Shown here: one piece after another, positions 43,901-54,725 of the stretch | Position numbering within the stretch: the first letter of the stretch is position 1 | Layout of the letters: each line of letters begins with the position of its first letter | Assembly (NCBI GenBank): GCA_009746045.1 | Contig: RPFO01000038.1 | Coordinates: 814,107 to 877,645 of the forward strand | DNA from: Mesostigma viride | Lineage: Eukaryota > Streptophyta > Mesostigmatophyceae > Mesostigmatales > Mesostigmataceae | Direction: 5' to 3' | DNA: 63,539 nucleotides | Made by a program: the position numbers and the translations under genes | The notes under the pieces: model-generated | Told to the model about the DNA's origin: nothing | The model's input: the letters and a program-made list of their open reading frames with translations, nothing else | The model's database searches: none

Positions 43901-46900
43901 TGGGAGGGCGTGGCTGTGCGATGACAAGCGGTTGATGGAGGGAGGGAGGGGTGGGAGGGCGTGGCTGTGCGATGACAAGCGGTTGATGGAGGGAGTGAGG
44001 GGTGGGAGGGCGTGGCTGTGCGATGACAAGTGGTTGATGGAGGGAGGGAGGGGTGGGAGGGCGTGGCTGTGCGATGACAAGTGGTTGATGGAGGGAGTGA
44101 GGGGTGGGATGGCGTGGCTGTGCGATGACAAGCGGTTGATGGAGGGAGTGAGGGGTGGGAGGGCGTGGCTGTGCGATGACAAGTGGTTGATGGAGGGAGG
44201 GAGGGGTGGGAGGGCGTGGCTGTGCGATGACAAGTGGTTGATGGAGGGAGGGAGGGGTGGGAGGGCGTAGCTGTGCGATGACAAGCGGTTGATGGAGGGA
44301 GTGAGGGGTGGGAGGGCGTGGCTGTGCGATGACAAGTGGTTGATGGAGGGAGTGAGGGGTGGGAGGGCGTGGCTGTGCGATGACAAGCGGTTGATGGAGG
44401 GAGGGAGGGGTGGGAGGGCGTGGCTGTGCGATGACAAGTGGTTGATGGAGGGAGGGAGGGGTGGGAGGGCGTGGCTGTGCGATGACAAGTGGTTGATGGA
44501 GGGAGGGAGGGGTGGGAGGGCGTGGCTGTGCGATGACAAGCGGTTGATGGAGGGAGGGAGGGGTGGGAGGGCGTGGCTGTGCGATGACAAGCGGTTGATG
44601 GAGGGAGTGAGGGGTGGGAGGGCGTGGCTGTGCGATGACAAGTGGTTGATGGAGGGAGTGAGGGGTGGGAGGGCGAGGCTGTGCGATGACAAGTGGTTGA
44701 TGGAGGGAATGAGGGGTGGGAGGGCGTGGCTGTGCGATGACAAGTGGTTGATGGAGGGAGTGAGGGGTGGGAGGGCGTGGCTGTGCGATGACAAGCGGTT
44801 GATGGAGGGTGTAAAGGATCGGAGTACGTGGGTCTTGCATGGTATAGAGAAGGGCAGCGGCTTGCCAAGCGAGAGTAGCACAAGATGAGTAGATGACAGC
44901 CTTGCACTATGCCAAGCGGACGAGCGAAATACAGAGGAACAGCTGCACAGGAATGGGTGCTATGACAAGCTTTTAGGAGAGTGTGTGCTCAGGGTGTTTG
45001 TGAACCATGGGTGGGGGGGTAAACGGTTCGCAATAAGCTGCGTAAGGATTGTGTGGCGCGTTGAAGGTTGTTGGGGTTGTTTTGACAAGGTCTTTTTGAG
45101 AGGAGGTGTTCAAGGAATGTTGCATGTGTGGGACGTCCCACTTGGCAATCGGCTCAAGGAGGGAGTGGTGCAAAGTAGGGTCGTGGTAGGAGCGGGGATG
45201 CCGGCGGATGCAGGCAGCCAGGTCACCGTGGTATTATTGGTGGTGGAGATGGCGAGGCCAACGAGGGAAATTAAATGGTAATCAACCACGCTACTCAGTA
45301 GCTTCACAAAGTTACACACTATTTGGTAGAGACCTTTGCCAGCAGTCATGGTGCACAGTCCAGCTTCCTGCACCCTCCGTGTGGCGTGCTGCGTGTGCCG
45401 GGTTGGCTTGCTACGCAAAGGGCTGTTCAATTGGATTATGACCACCTGAGAGCGGTAACCTCGCAAAGTTAAACCATGGTACTCCTTGGTCACTGCAACT
45501 CGTTACTGGTTTCCTACTGTACTGATTGTCTCGAGTCCAAATCCGAAAATTCGAAAATTTTCATTAAATGTCACAAATAGCAGAAATATGCTATGCAACA
45601 TTGTGTATGTGACTATATGATGAATATCACTCATAAAATGCTATGTCTACATCTGAGTCCTCATCAGATAACATGATGTCAGGTCCACCTTGTTGCGCAT
45701 GTTCGCGCAGCGCTCTTGTGAGGAGCTCGTCATATGTCAATTCTGGCTCCTCACGCGCTGGCTTGCGTATCTCTTCAACGATGGCATCTATGTCAAAATA
45801 GGCCGCGCCTTGGGAGGCTGCGTCTGCAGCGCGCTCCTGGCATTGAGCCGTACGCGCATCCGGGAATACAGCATCTAGCTAGTCTGATTCAAAGTGCCGC
45901 TCTCGCGGATTGAAGAGGGCGCGTTCAAGGCCGCGCCCCACTGTTGACAAGGAATGCTCGTCGATTCTAGGTTCTACCATGATCTCAAAGGTGGCCTGCA
46001 CGCGTGGATAGTCAAGGCCCTTGCCAGCCAAAAACCTAGAGTCTAATGGCTAACGTCCTGTTTTAAACATGTGGGCTAGCGTCTTGATCAAGCTGGGTCT
46101 CAAACTAATGGTGTTGTGGCGCTTGAACCAGTAAACTGCCGCACGGTCTAGCAAGTTATAAGCGGTGAGACAACATCTGCCCTTTAATGTGGGGGAGCCA
46201 TGCAACAAATATTCCAGGCGGCCTTCCTCTTTCTCCTGCTCATCGATATCATGACAGTACAAAACTTCAAATACGTCATGCTCCTGGGACTTGAGCAAAT
46301 GCCCGATCATGCCGGAATAGTTCGGCTTGTGACTGGGCTTCACCCCGCCATAATAGACGCCATAATAGACGCCATAATAGACGGCCTACCCTTGTCATAA
46401 TCTCCGCGTTCATCAATGGGTTCCCCCCCATCCAAGGAGCTCCTTCAGTTTCTTTTTCACGGCATTGACAGACGTAGCTTGGACATCAATTAGCATGTGA
46501 ACCAGGGTTGGGCGTAAAGGGGGTCAGGGAGTTGACGTAACGTAAACACGTTAAATGGAAAAAAGGGTGACGTAAAACGTAAAATCGACGTCAAGGTTTA
46601 CGTGCGTAACGTAAAGACGTAACGTAACAAACCGTTAAACCGCACAAAATCTCATGCAAAAGCTCATGATTTTCCACCATTTCCATGGCAAAAAGCTAAA
46701 AACTAGACACTGCTGTCCGTGCACCACCTGGCGCCGCGCCGACGCGGCGCCATAAGGCCTACAGGAGCTCAGGTAGAGCCCTGACAAGCCCCTTCACCTT
46801 GCAACTATCTGCCGACATTTCCACACGCTGGTACCGCGAATTTTTTCGCGTGGAAAATATTCGCCGCGCTACGTCCCCTTAAGATGCTCCAGAGTGTTTA

Positions 46901-49900
46901 GAGCGGGTTCAAATTGATCTTTGTACACTTTACCCACCCGCTCCTCGCAGGCTTCTTCTTGTTGTTGTTTGATTCCTTGATATATCTTCCTCTTTGCATG
47001 TTATACTTTAATTTTAATTTTTGCATTGACGGTGTTCCTTTGTACTTGCATTCCTTGCCCGGCCCGCTCGAGTTGCAGCTTCATGTCTCTTATTGCGTTA
47101 GCCAGTTCCACACGCTGCTTGTTCAGTTTCTGAACCTGTTCCTTGAACAGATCCTGCCCAGCGAGTTTATTCATCGCCATCGCTTTTTGGCTCAAGGCCG
47201 CAAGCTTCCCTTTGCATGCGAAACCCCTATTCGTGCATGGCGACGCGTGTCCCCCTCTAATCCGCAGCACATCGTGCCTTTTCGGCGTCCAATCACACAC
47301 GTCGTGCAGACCGTAACTGCGCAACAGTTGTCGATCACACAAATCCTACATCGTCCGGGCGTTATAACTCCCACAATGCGACCCGTGCCATCTAGAAACG
47401 TCCAATTCATGGTACAAACAGCGCCGCGCCTATCCAAGTTTTCAGCCGGCCTGGGCTACTCTACTTTCCGTCACCCTTGACAGAGCGGGTCCAAAAGCCA
47501 GTTTTATCTTTATCCCGCGCCCTTGTTGGTTGCCTTTCCGCTGTTCCGCGGACCCGCCACCTTCCTTTTGCCTAGTTTTGCGCGACCCTTTGAAATTTGA
47601 AATGCAAAAGCCAGTTGTATACCGATTTCCTAGCAAAGCAAAAGAGTGATACCCCTCGGTCACTGTACCCCTCAGGCACTGCAACCCTTAAAATGTTGCC
47701 TTGAAAAGCTACAGACGTTGGGGGCGGCTCCGCGGTACGAATTTTTTTTTTTTAACGGACAGTTTCTTTGCGGAATCCTCTCTCCATGCAACAGATTTTT
47801 GGCCTGTCTGGAGATGGCACTGGAACCATACGTCAGCTATGTATGTCCGGCATGGGCACGTGGGGTTTATATTGGGTTACTGGTTCAGTCGTTCATCAAA
47901 TTGCGCAAATTATATCATAGCAGCTCATATGGAAGGTAGATCACCGCTATTTACTACACCTATCTGGGCCAGCTACTCAGAGGTCGTTTACCCAAGGCAG
48001 TTTTGCGGGCCGTTGCACTCTATATGGCATTGTATATGGCCCGCTTGGCATGGCACATTTCAAACATGGCAAATGCGCGGCAAAGTCCTGGGGACCTCAC
48101 ACGGACGTTCCCATGATGACATCGCATGCATTTCCCAAATTGCCTGGCTTAGATGCGTGGTCAATGTTCCCCCACCTTCTGCTTGCGTTCCACCTGGCGT
48201 TCTTGGAGTGAAGCGAAAACATTTGACTAACCATCTAACTGGTCACCGAACGCTGACCAACACGTGCATGCCACACCGCAGGTACTGTTTGGCGGACATG
48301 AGCCGATACAAAGAGTTCAAGGTACGTGCGGCTGAGGCTGAAACAACAAGTTTAAGGTGTGTGTGGCCGGTGGGTGGGTGTGGCCAGTAGGCGTGTGTGT
48401 GGCCTGTAGGGTTGTGTGTGGCAAATACGGAAAGTTCAAGGTGTGCGTGGCTGGTATGTGGACCTTGTTGGTATGTTTGGCCACACCCTGTGGGGTGTGT
48501 TTCGTGGGGTGGCTGTTGATCGGATGCCTGCAGCCTTGAAGCATGCCCAGGAATGTCGGCCTTCGAAAGTCATTCATGGGGTTTAAGCATGTGTCATGCA
48601 TGGTTGGGCCAGACCAACCCCGAATGGGTTGGTAATGCTTGCCAGTCCTAGGGGGTACGTGGGGGTGCCATTCCTTGTATCATCATGTTCAATACAGTAT
48701 GTGTGATGACGCAGATCTGCCCACTGTGTCCTTACCGGCGGTAGACATGCGCATGACCTTGGATGGGCGACGTCACCTGACTACGGTGCCCTGGCCCCAG
48801 CACCTGGCAGCTTGCATGGATCATTTGGCTCCCCATCCTTCAGGTGTTCCAGATAAACCTGGGTGTTCTTGCTTGTTGCTGCTGACCAGAAAAGGGTCGC
48901 GGGTTCCCTTACGACCTGGCGGCACGTGCTTCATGCATCTCTGTGCGCTGGCGTTTGTGCGTGGGTGCGGGCAGATCGGCATGCGGTGGCGCACGGAGAA
49001 GGAGGTAGTGGCGGGGAAAGGTGAGGCGCTAAGCGGGTCGGTGTTGAAGCTCGAGTCCATGGTGAGGACAAGGACCAGCGAGCTGGCCATGGTGTGTCGT
49101 GAGCAGGGTCCCAAGGGGTTATCATTGCGACTGTACCGTTGGTCTCCATCGCGCCCTGTGGAGTTGCCCAGTTGTGGCAACTGAGCTGATGGTTGGGCCG
49201 GTGCGTTGCGTTGGTCGTTCATGTGGCGCGCGCCGATGGCAAGGGATAGATCAAGCAGGTTTGTATTACGGATGCCTCGGTGTATTCCAACACTTCCCAT
49301 ATGTTCGCGGTCATGGTGGGCTAGACCTGGCCCCACATTGTCGGCTGCACGATGGGCTTCGCAGGCACCTCACATGTGGCGATCGATACACCTTCCGTAC
49401 TCGGGATGCCACGCGGCTCCCTGTAATATCCTTGGACGTATGCTTCGAGTTCGTCGGCACATCCCTCATGGCCCTCACCACCTGCCTGTGGTTCTGGGCG
49501 CACACAATGTGCTGACATGAGTGTGTACTCACATTGTTGCGCGGCTGCCCCACGTGCAACCTTCAGGCCAGTTCATCTGTGGCAACAAGGCCTGCAGCAA
49601 CACGGCAGGGCTCCATAGTTTCGAGGTAGGCAAGTCAGCCCGCGGGAACACTGTGGGCACAGTGTACCGGAGTGTTGGCATTAGCTGCTTTTTGGTTTTG
49701 AGGTAGGCTAAGTTGCTGCCTTGGCCACGTTGGGTGGGCGATGTCTATGGGGGCCACAGGCTGCCTTGTCCAACGAAGGACTGCTTTTTGTTCCATGATT
49801 GGTTGATGGTTTGGATGAGTGAGGCGGGTAGGTGGGCAGACAGGCAGGGGAAGGTTTGTGGCTTGCCTTGTGGTGTGGCAGGTAAGATCTGACATACCAT

Positions 49901-52785
49901 GGGCCCCTTGTCTCACGTGCACGGCTCACTGCCGCGGGCCAAGCCGTGAGTATCTTGTCTGCAGTCTGGACCCCAATAGTTCGCGCGGCAAATGTGGGGT
50001 AGCTGCTCGTCAGAGTAGGAGCGCTGGAGAAACTTGAGTTGGAGACACTTTGGAGGTACTTCAGTATCGGAGACACTTTGATCGTGCAAACCAATGTGAT
50101 GTGTGCAGGACTGCTTTCGTTTTCTCCGTACTGGTACACAACTCGCGCGTCTTTGTCTGTCATTGTGCGTGTGTGTGGCTGTTTGTGGCTGTGTGTACGT
50201 GTCGCATTCCAGTGGCCGCTCCTTCAGCAACTGCGGATGCGTCGTTTACTGTCTGGCCCCATGGCGTCCATGACACATGCCCTGCTGGGTCTATGGTCCA
50301 TGACATGCAGGCGTACGTTTCCTTGCTGACCCACGGGTCACCCGTGGCTCCACCTTGGGACACCGCAGGTGAACTTTGCGTACAAGGAGGCGGGGGAGGT
50401 CAAGAACGCGCTCGTCAAGCTGAGACTGTGCCCCGAGTGAGTGCCCATCCGAGTGCATGCCAGAGTTTGGAGCCTGGATGTTGCGGGGCCCATGGTGACG
50501 TCTGTGGCGGATGGGAGAGCAAAGTGGGGCCTGTGTTTTCTTTGCGGGGCCCATGGTGACGTCTGTGGCGGATGGGAGAGCAAAGTGGAGCCTGTGTTTT
50601 CTTTGCGGGGCCCATGGTGACGTCTGTGGCGGATGGGAGAGCAAAGTAGAGCCTGTGTTTTCTTTGCGGGGCCCATGGTGACGTCTGTGGCGGATGGGAG
50701 AGCAAAGTGGAGCCTGTGTTTTCTTTGCGGGGCCCATGGTGACGTCTGTGGCGGATGGGAGAGCAAAGTGGGGCCTGTGTTTTCTTTGCGGGGCCCATGG
50801 TGACGTCTGTGGCGGATGGGAGAGCAAAGTGGAGCCTGTGTTTTCTTTGCGGGGCCCATGGTGACGTCTGTGGCGGATGGGAGAGCAAAGTGGAGCCTGT
50901 GTTTTCTTTGCGGGGCCCATGGTGACGTCTGTGGCGGATGGGAGAGCAAAGTGGAGCCTGTGTTTTCTTTGCTGGGATGCATTGCTGAAGTTCATCTGCA
51001 CATCTTACGTGGCAGCTCTGTTTGAAGGTGCATGTCAATGCAAGGTATTGCTGTGGCTTGTGACTGGTCGCGATTTGGGGGGGGGGGGGGGGGGGGGAGG
51101 GGCTGTAGCCCGACCGTGCCAATTGCTTGCGTGCACACTGCTTGGTTTTTGTTTGGGGTATGCTCAAAGCATGGCGGAAAAGCTCCAAAGGATATGCTGA
51201 TGGGGGGGGGCATCAGACGTGCCATGACGAGGAGAGTCTCGTCAATGGGAGGGTTGATCGCGCCAAGTGTTTGGGGGCAGAGCAGGCGATGCATGTGGGG
51301 ATCGCGCCCGATTCCCTACCATCGCCCTCGAACGTGCATGGCTCTGGCCCCATCCGGGCGATATCCTTCCTTGACAATCTGCTTGTCTCATCCTGTCTGA
51401 TGAGAGGAAGCAAGGCGTGGGTGGGGCAGCCGTTTGGCCAAGCCTCTATGCAGCTCATCCAGCCGGCATTCCCCACGGCTAGCACGGTTGCTGGGTGATC
51501 GGGGCAACGGCATTACGCGGCAGGACAGCCCCTCTGGTCGGGAAGGGGTCGAAGTCCATCGTCCTAGGCGCGCCGCTTGCCAGTGTTCTATCTGTGGGTG
51601 CCCCTGCATGGGCAAATCGCGCCGAGAAATGCCCTCTCGCTCCAGCGCTTCTCATGCACCGTGGTTTTCATGGGCACCGTACTTCAGTACCCGGGGAACC
51701 GCCGGCATTAAGTTACACGTAGAGCTCGTCACGTGAGCATCAGTGACCGGGGTACCGCTGGCATGGGCTCGGCCGTGCCGTGGTGACCCTGCCGGTTGGT
51801 ACCCTGGGTGGCACCCGCGTGCGGGGCACATCCCCACGTGTGTGGGCCCCATGAGTAACACCTTTTACGCGTGTGCTCGTCGATACAGGTGCGGCTACAA
51901 GCTCAACTACAAGAAGGAGCTGGAGAGGGAGCGGGGGGAGGCGGAGGTCGAGAAGCAGCAGAAGAAGGAGATGAAGATGGAGCGCAAGCGGAGGCGGTGG
52001 GTGACGCTGATGCATAAGGTGGACATGCTCATGCATGTGGTGTACTTGCTGGGTCATGAGTGCAGTTCATGACATGACATGATAGCAACGAGACAACCAG
52101 ATGGGGCGATTGGATGTATTGGCAAATGTCAAGGCAGAACTTTACCGGAGCATGAAAGTTAAGAAGGCAATTGTCAAGAATGCTTGAGCTCACACTGCAT
52201 TGTCTGACTTTGTTATTGTGCTTGGGTGGCCTAAATCACCAACACTGCCAGACGATGATGTCAACGGTTCAGAAGCTGATATCATTGGTCTGGCCTAGAT
52301 TCAACTGTGGCCTGTGGCCTATACTTAAGCCTTCAGGCGCTCCCCTCGCTGGCGTAGCCTACTGCTGCCGGGTTGCCTTGCCAGATCTTGTGTACAGTTG
52401 GCATGGGTGCGGATGGTTTTAGATGCTTCATCTTTACGCCAGTTGGAGGTGCATGCATGGACCTGAAGGTTCAAATGCAAAGCACGGTTAGCACTGCGGG
52501 CTGATGCTGCATTCCATATTTGTGTGCCTGTTACCGGGCGGTGGCAGGTTTGAAGAAGAGAGGGCGCAGCTGGAACAACTCAAACAGTCGTATGACGTTT
52601 TACATGCAGCGGCAGAAGAGCCTCGGAAACGTGGGTCGCGACGAGATGGCAGCGACGGGGATGTGTCACGGTCTCGGTGTGAGACGGCAGCAGCTTCTTC
52701 TGGTGCGGCAGGCGTGGTGGCTTCTGTGGGTGCCGATGACGCAGGTGAAATGGACGACAGCCTCTTTGCTGGTCTGTTCCTCTAA
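40560..52785 (+). CDS. FRA10AC1: FRA10AC1 orthologue (splicing-associated nuclear protein), 5' exon not located
   Basis: Nine exons read in one frame: 40560-40627, 41763-41850, 42478-42561, 48282-48321, 48975-49020, 49567-49625, 50369-50436, 51889-51996, 52548-52785; 265 residues. Every junction is GT-AG with matching phase. Recognised blocks in order: YRAHLQGLNAFDRHKKFLSDY, ALFYGGE, KTDEDVLREHHRFLRSDEDD, WEQRLAKRYYDKLFKEYCLA, DMSRYKEFKIGMRWRTEKEV, VAGKGQFICGNKAC, then VNFAYKEAGEVKNALVKLRL and CPEC, which with CGNKAC could form a four-cysteine zinc site. A basic coiled region follows and the end is DDSLFAGLFL, like the conserved ending of the human protein. Order and spacing match plant and animal FRA10AC1, which is found in spliceosome preparations. 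The introns add up to over 11 kb and carry large minisatellites. The first exon is missing from this model. Confidence 0.88.
40628..41762 (+). other. FRA10AC1 intron with CTAT microsatellite
   Basis: Phase 1 intron from GTGCGG to GACCAG. Contains the CTAT/CGAT array at 40795-40965 and otherwise no recognised feature. Confidence 0.75.
40795..40965. repeat. (CTAT)n microsatellite grading into CTAT/CGAT
   Basis: About 120 bp of perfect CTAT repeats followed by about 50 bp in which CGAT alternates with CTAT. Translations such as LSIYLSIY are artefacts. Confidence 0.95.
41851..42477 (+). other. FRA10AC1 intron between the 41763 and 42478 exons
   Basis: Phase 2, GTGAGG to CACAG. Contains a doubled tggggtcatggaatgcat- near 42390 and 42425. 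Nothing else recognised. Confidence 0.7.
42595..44815. repeat. 51-bp minisatellite, about 43 units, starting 33 bp after an exon
   Basis: Unit: gacaagcggttgatggaggg then agtgaggggtgggagggcgt then ggctgtgcgat, 51 bp. Variable positions recur among units (cgg/tgg after aag; agtga/aggga), suggesting unequal exchange or conversion. Because 51 is a multiple of three, frames stay open for hundreds of codons on both strands (for example a 788-codon minus frame ending at 42541). These are not genes. Confidence 0.95.
45650..46440 (-). pseudogene. Decayed coding fragment inside the FRA10AC1 intron, antisense
   Basis: Reading the minus strand gives pieces of one acidic protein: KPSHKPNYSGMIGHLLKSQ, then HDVFEVLYCHDIDEQEKEE (46343-46050), then YPRVQATFEIMVEPRIDEH near 46015, and AYFDIDAIVEEIRKP, LTYDELLTRALREHAQQGG and PDIMLSDEDSDVDIAF near 45800-45635. 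Stops and frame changes separate them. The family is not recognised; protein-like composition with an acidic C-terminal tail suggests a captured or transposon gene remnant. Confidence 0.45.
46347..46382. repeat. Three perfect copies of a 12-bp unit
   Basis: GCCATAATAGAC three times. It lies at the upstream end, on the minus strand, of the decayed fragment. Confidence 0.85.
46515..46640. repeat. Cluster of ACGTAA motifs
   Basis: At least nine occurrences of acgtaa or its close variants within 120 bp (gacgtaacgtaaacacgtt, gacgtaaaacgtaaaat, gcgtaacgtaaagacgtaac). The core ACGT is a bZIP-type binding element, but the location deep in an intron leaves its role open. Confidence 0.6.
47001..47342 (-). 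other. Antisense open frame with a coiled-coil segment, uncertain gene
   Basis: 113 codons. LAALSQKAMAMNKLAGQDLF and EQVQKLNKQRVELANAIRDM have heptad-like spacing. No family, start context or splice partner was recognised, and it lies antisense within the large FRA10AC1 intron. It may be a fragment of a transposon protein. Confidence 0.25.
48322..48974 (+). other. FRA10AC1 intron between the 48282 and 48975 exons
   Basis: Phase 0, GTACGT to GGGCAG. A gtgtgtggcc/gtgtggc-rich irregular repeat lies at 48357-48480. Nothing else recognised. Confidence 0.7.
49021..49566 (+). other. FRA10AC1 intron between the 48975 and 49567 exons
   Basis: Phase 1, GTGAGG to CTTCAG. Open frames within it have no recognisable product. 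Confidence 0.7.
49626..50368 (+). other. FRA10AC1 intron between the 49567 and 50369 exons
   Basis: Phase 0, GTAGGC to CCGCAG. No feature recognised. Confidence 0.7.
50487..50975. repeat. 61-bp minisatellite, eight units
   Basis: Unit gcggggcccatggtgacgtc, tgtggcggatgggagagcaa, agtggagcctgtgttttctt, t. Only one or two positions vary (tgggg/tggag/tagag), so it is a very homogeneous, probably young array. Since 61 is not a multiple of three, frames rotate through it. Confidence 0.95.
51077..51099. repeat. Poly(G) tract
   Basis: More than 20 consecutive or nearly consecutive G bases. Length uncertain in assembly. Confidence 0.9.
51997..52547 (+). other. Last FRA10AC1 intron
   Basis: Phase 2, CG|GTGGGT to GTGGCAG. 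No feature recognised inside. Confidence 0.7.
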
Positions 52786-52984
52786 TCGAGGGCCGTGGTC
52801 CCAAGGACCGTCACGCATTCAATGGCACTGGAGCCTGACAGGGTCAGTGCCTTTTCACAAATGCCGATCAATACCCGGTATAATGTAGCCGGTGAAAAAA
52901 TGGTTTGGGACTCAAAAATTCAGAAACTCGCGGAAAGGCCTGAGTCTCACGCTCAAAAGGGTTCGCGGAAACTGTGCGCGGGTT

Positions 52985-53110
52985 TGCGACTACTTGGCGC
53001 CGCGTCGGTCGTGACGTTGTTTACTACGTTGGATCTGCATGTACGGCGTTCGTGGGTTGTTTCGAAACCCGGTGGATGAGTTTTAACGGAGAAGTCGGGT
53101 ATATTCGGAT
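52985..53110. repeat. Dispersed repeat matching 60-200
   Basis: Shares the ordered words ctgcatgta-ggcg-tcgtgggttgtt, cgaaac-cggtggatgag and ggagaagtcg with the left edge of the window, in the same orientation. Confidence 0.55.
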
Positions 53111-53657
53111 TTCTCTGAAAATAGTTTATTAAACAGCATGCGGGAAAGAAAGGGCCGCCACAACCTTGTGGCTGTACATGCAGAAAGGCTTGTTAGACGA
53201 ATGGGGACGGCTTGTTGTTTACCGGGGAATCCTACTGGCAACTAGCTTTGCCTTTTGTAAGTCAGGCGCCGTTTGTTTGAACGGCCGGCCATGTGTTGAA
53301 TGCTGACGGAAGTTGCGTCAAAAAGCTGTAATAAAATCTGATGTAACCAGCACTCACCAATTGATTGGTGTGCTGCTTGGTTGGGTAGTGTGTTCAGGGT
53401 TGCATTCGAAGAGTACACATGGCCTGACAGCTCAGACGTGTGACAGATGAGCTGGCTGGCTGAATTATTAAATTGTCAGCGTTAGGATATTTCTGGTTTT
53501 GCCGTTTTCCATTTTGACGGTAGGCTTGATAAGCATGGTCGGCGGGTTGTGACCCGTAATTGTTTCTTTGAATGTGCTCACTGAAGCAGTATGCGCGGCC
53601 TCGCTGCTATGGCGGCGGGGCTAAAGAAAATTAGGCAAAGACCCCGTCCTTGCCTGC

Positions 53658-53697
53658 TATGAAGTCGCGGGCTTTGCGACTTCACGGCAGGTAGGGG
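53658..53697. repeat. Strong hairpin
   Basis: TGAAGTCGC and GCGACTTCA form a perfect 9-bp stem around gggcttt. Outer cctgc/gcagg arms extend it with a small mismatch. It could be RNA structure or the tip of a small inverted-repeat element. Confidence 0.65.
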
Positions 53698-54725
53698 CGG
53701 TTTGAACGGAACGGAAATTTCGCGTTACCAATGTGCCAAGTGGTTCTGGTTGGCACCTTGCTGGGCAGCGTCTCGGTGGTCATAGAAAGTGGGCTGGGCG
53801 CCCCGCCCCGGCTGCTGGTAATTCCAGCAGCGGAGCCAATCATGTCGACTAAGAAGTCCGCAGCTGATGCGGAAACTGTGCGAAGGTCAATAGATTAATT
53901 TGGATTCCATGAGACTGCGCTGGTAGTCAGTCAGCGGCCCACCGCCTAGGGCTGCCTTCGGCTTGGTGCGCGGCCCCTTTTTTGTTATGGGCCAGCGAGG
54001 GATATAAGGGTGACGCGCGGCCGGCTAATTTCTTGCGTTCCGGAAGAAAATATATTTGCAAAATTCCCACAAAAGGAACCGAGTATCGGAAAGGCGTCTC
54101 GGCTGACAGTGGCAGTGTCTGGCCTTGTCGTCTCTCCCTGCTCAGCACCCGGCAGGTAGCGGTTCAAGGGCGTCCCCAACATCTACTGCTCCAACCTAGG
54201 GCCATTGCTGGTACTTTTGACGTCATGAAAGCAGCGTTTTGGACTAGTGGAATATGATTTTACAGCATAAAAAGTCCATTTTATCATGAATGAACATGGC
54301 CAACAACCCCAAGTGCCCCTAAATTTCTCAATATTTGTAGAGAAATGCTACTTCTCATAATTAAAACCTGCACAAATGCACAATTTGGGGCATGCATGTG
54401 AAAGTTTGAAGTACAAATTCACAATGAGGTTTTACATTTTTCAATTATTAATGGTATCTCATTCTTCAATCAATCAATTTGCAATCGTCCAAACAATTTA
54501 TTCATTTCATACATGTCCGAATATGTTGAAAGAACACATGCAAGTGCTCAATCAGCGTGGACCCCCTTGGACGCGCCCCACCATATATACATTGGACACG
54601 TCACCCCAACTACTAAACTGCCCAAAGTCACGGTAACTGATCCAACTACTATGTACATCTGCATTTCTCCACGTTGCGGTGGGCAATTACGTGCAAAACG
54701 CGATTTCGTGCAAAGTCCTCGCCCA

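Larger units (their letters stand above)
42562..48281 (+). other. 5.7-kb FRA10AC1 intron
   Basis: Phase 2, GTGAGT to CCGCAG. Begins with the 51-bp minisatellite (42595-44815). It also holds an antisense decayed coding fragment (45650-46440), a 12-bp triplet repeat (46347-46382), an ACGTAA-rich cluster (46515-46640) and an antisense coiled-coil frame (47001-47342). The stretches 44816-45649 and 47690-48281 show nothing recognisable. Confidence 0.75.
50437..51888 (+). other. FRA10AC1 intron with the 61-bp minisatellite
   Basis: Phase 2, GTGAGT to ATACAG. The minisatellite occupies 50487-50975, a G tract lies at 51077-51099, and the rest shows no gene. Confidence 0.75.
52786..54725. other. Gene-free stretch downstream of FRA10AC1
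   Basis: Contains the diverged repeat of 60-200 (at 52985-53110) and a hairpin at 53658-53697. TGTAA motifs near 53325 and 53341 could serve as a polyadenylation signal if the 3' UTR is long. AT-rich from 54260 to 54670. No supported gene. Confidence 0.5.

Noticed and set aside
42541-44907. Open frames of 788, 776 and 525 codons on the minus strand and several on the plus strand
   Set aside because: They are the 51-bp minisatellite read in frame; the period is a multiple of three and the translation is a plain repeat.
50291-51188. Minus-strand frames of 214-257 codons with repeated LLSHPPQTSPW
   Set aside because: They are the 61-bp minisatellite read antisense in rotating frames.
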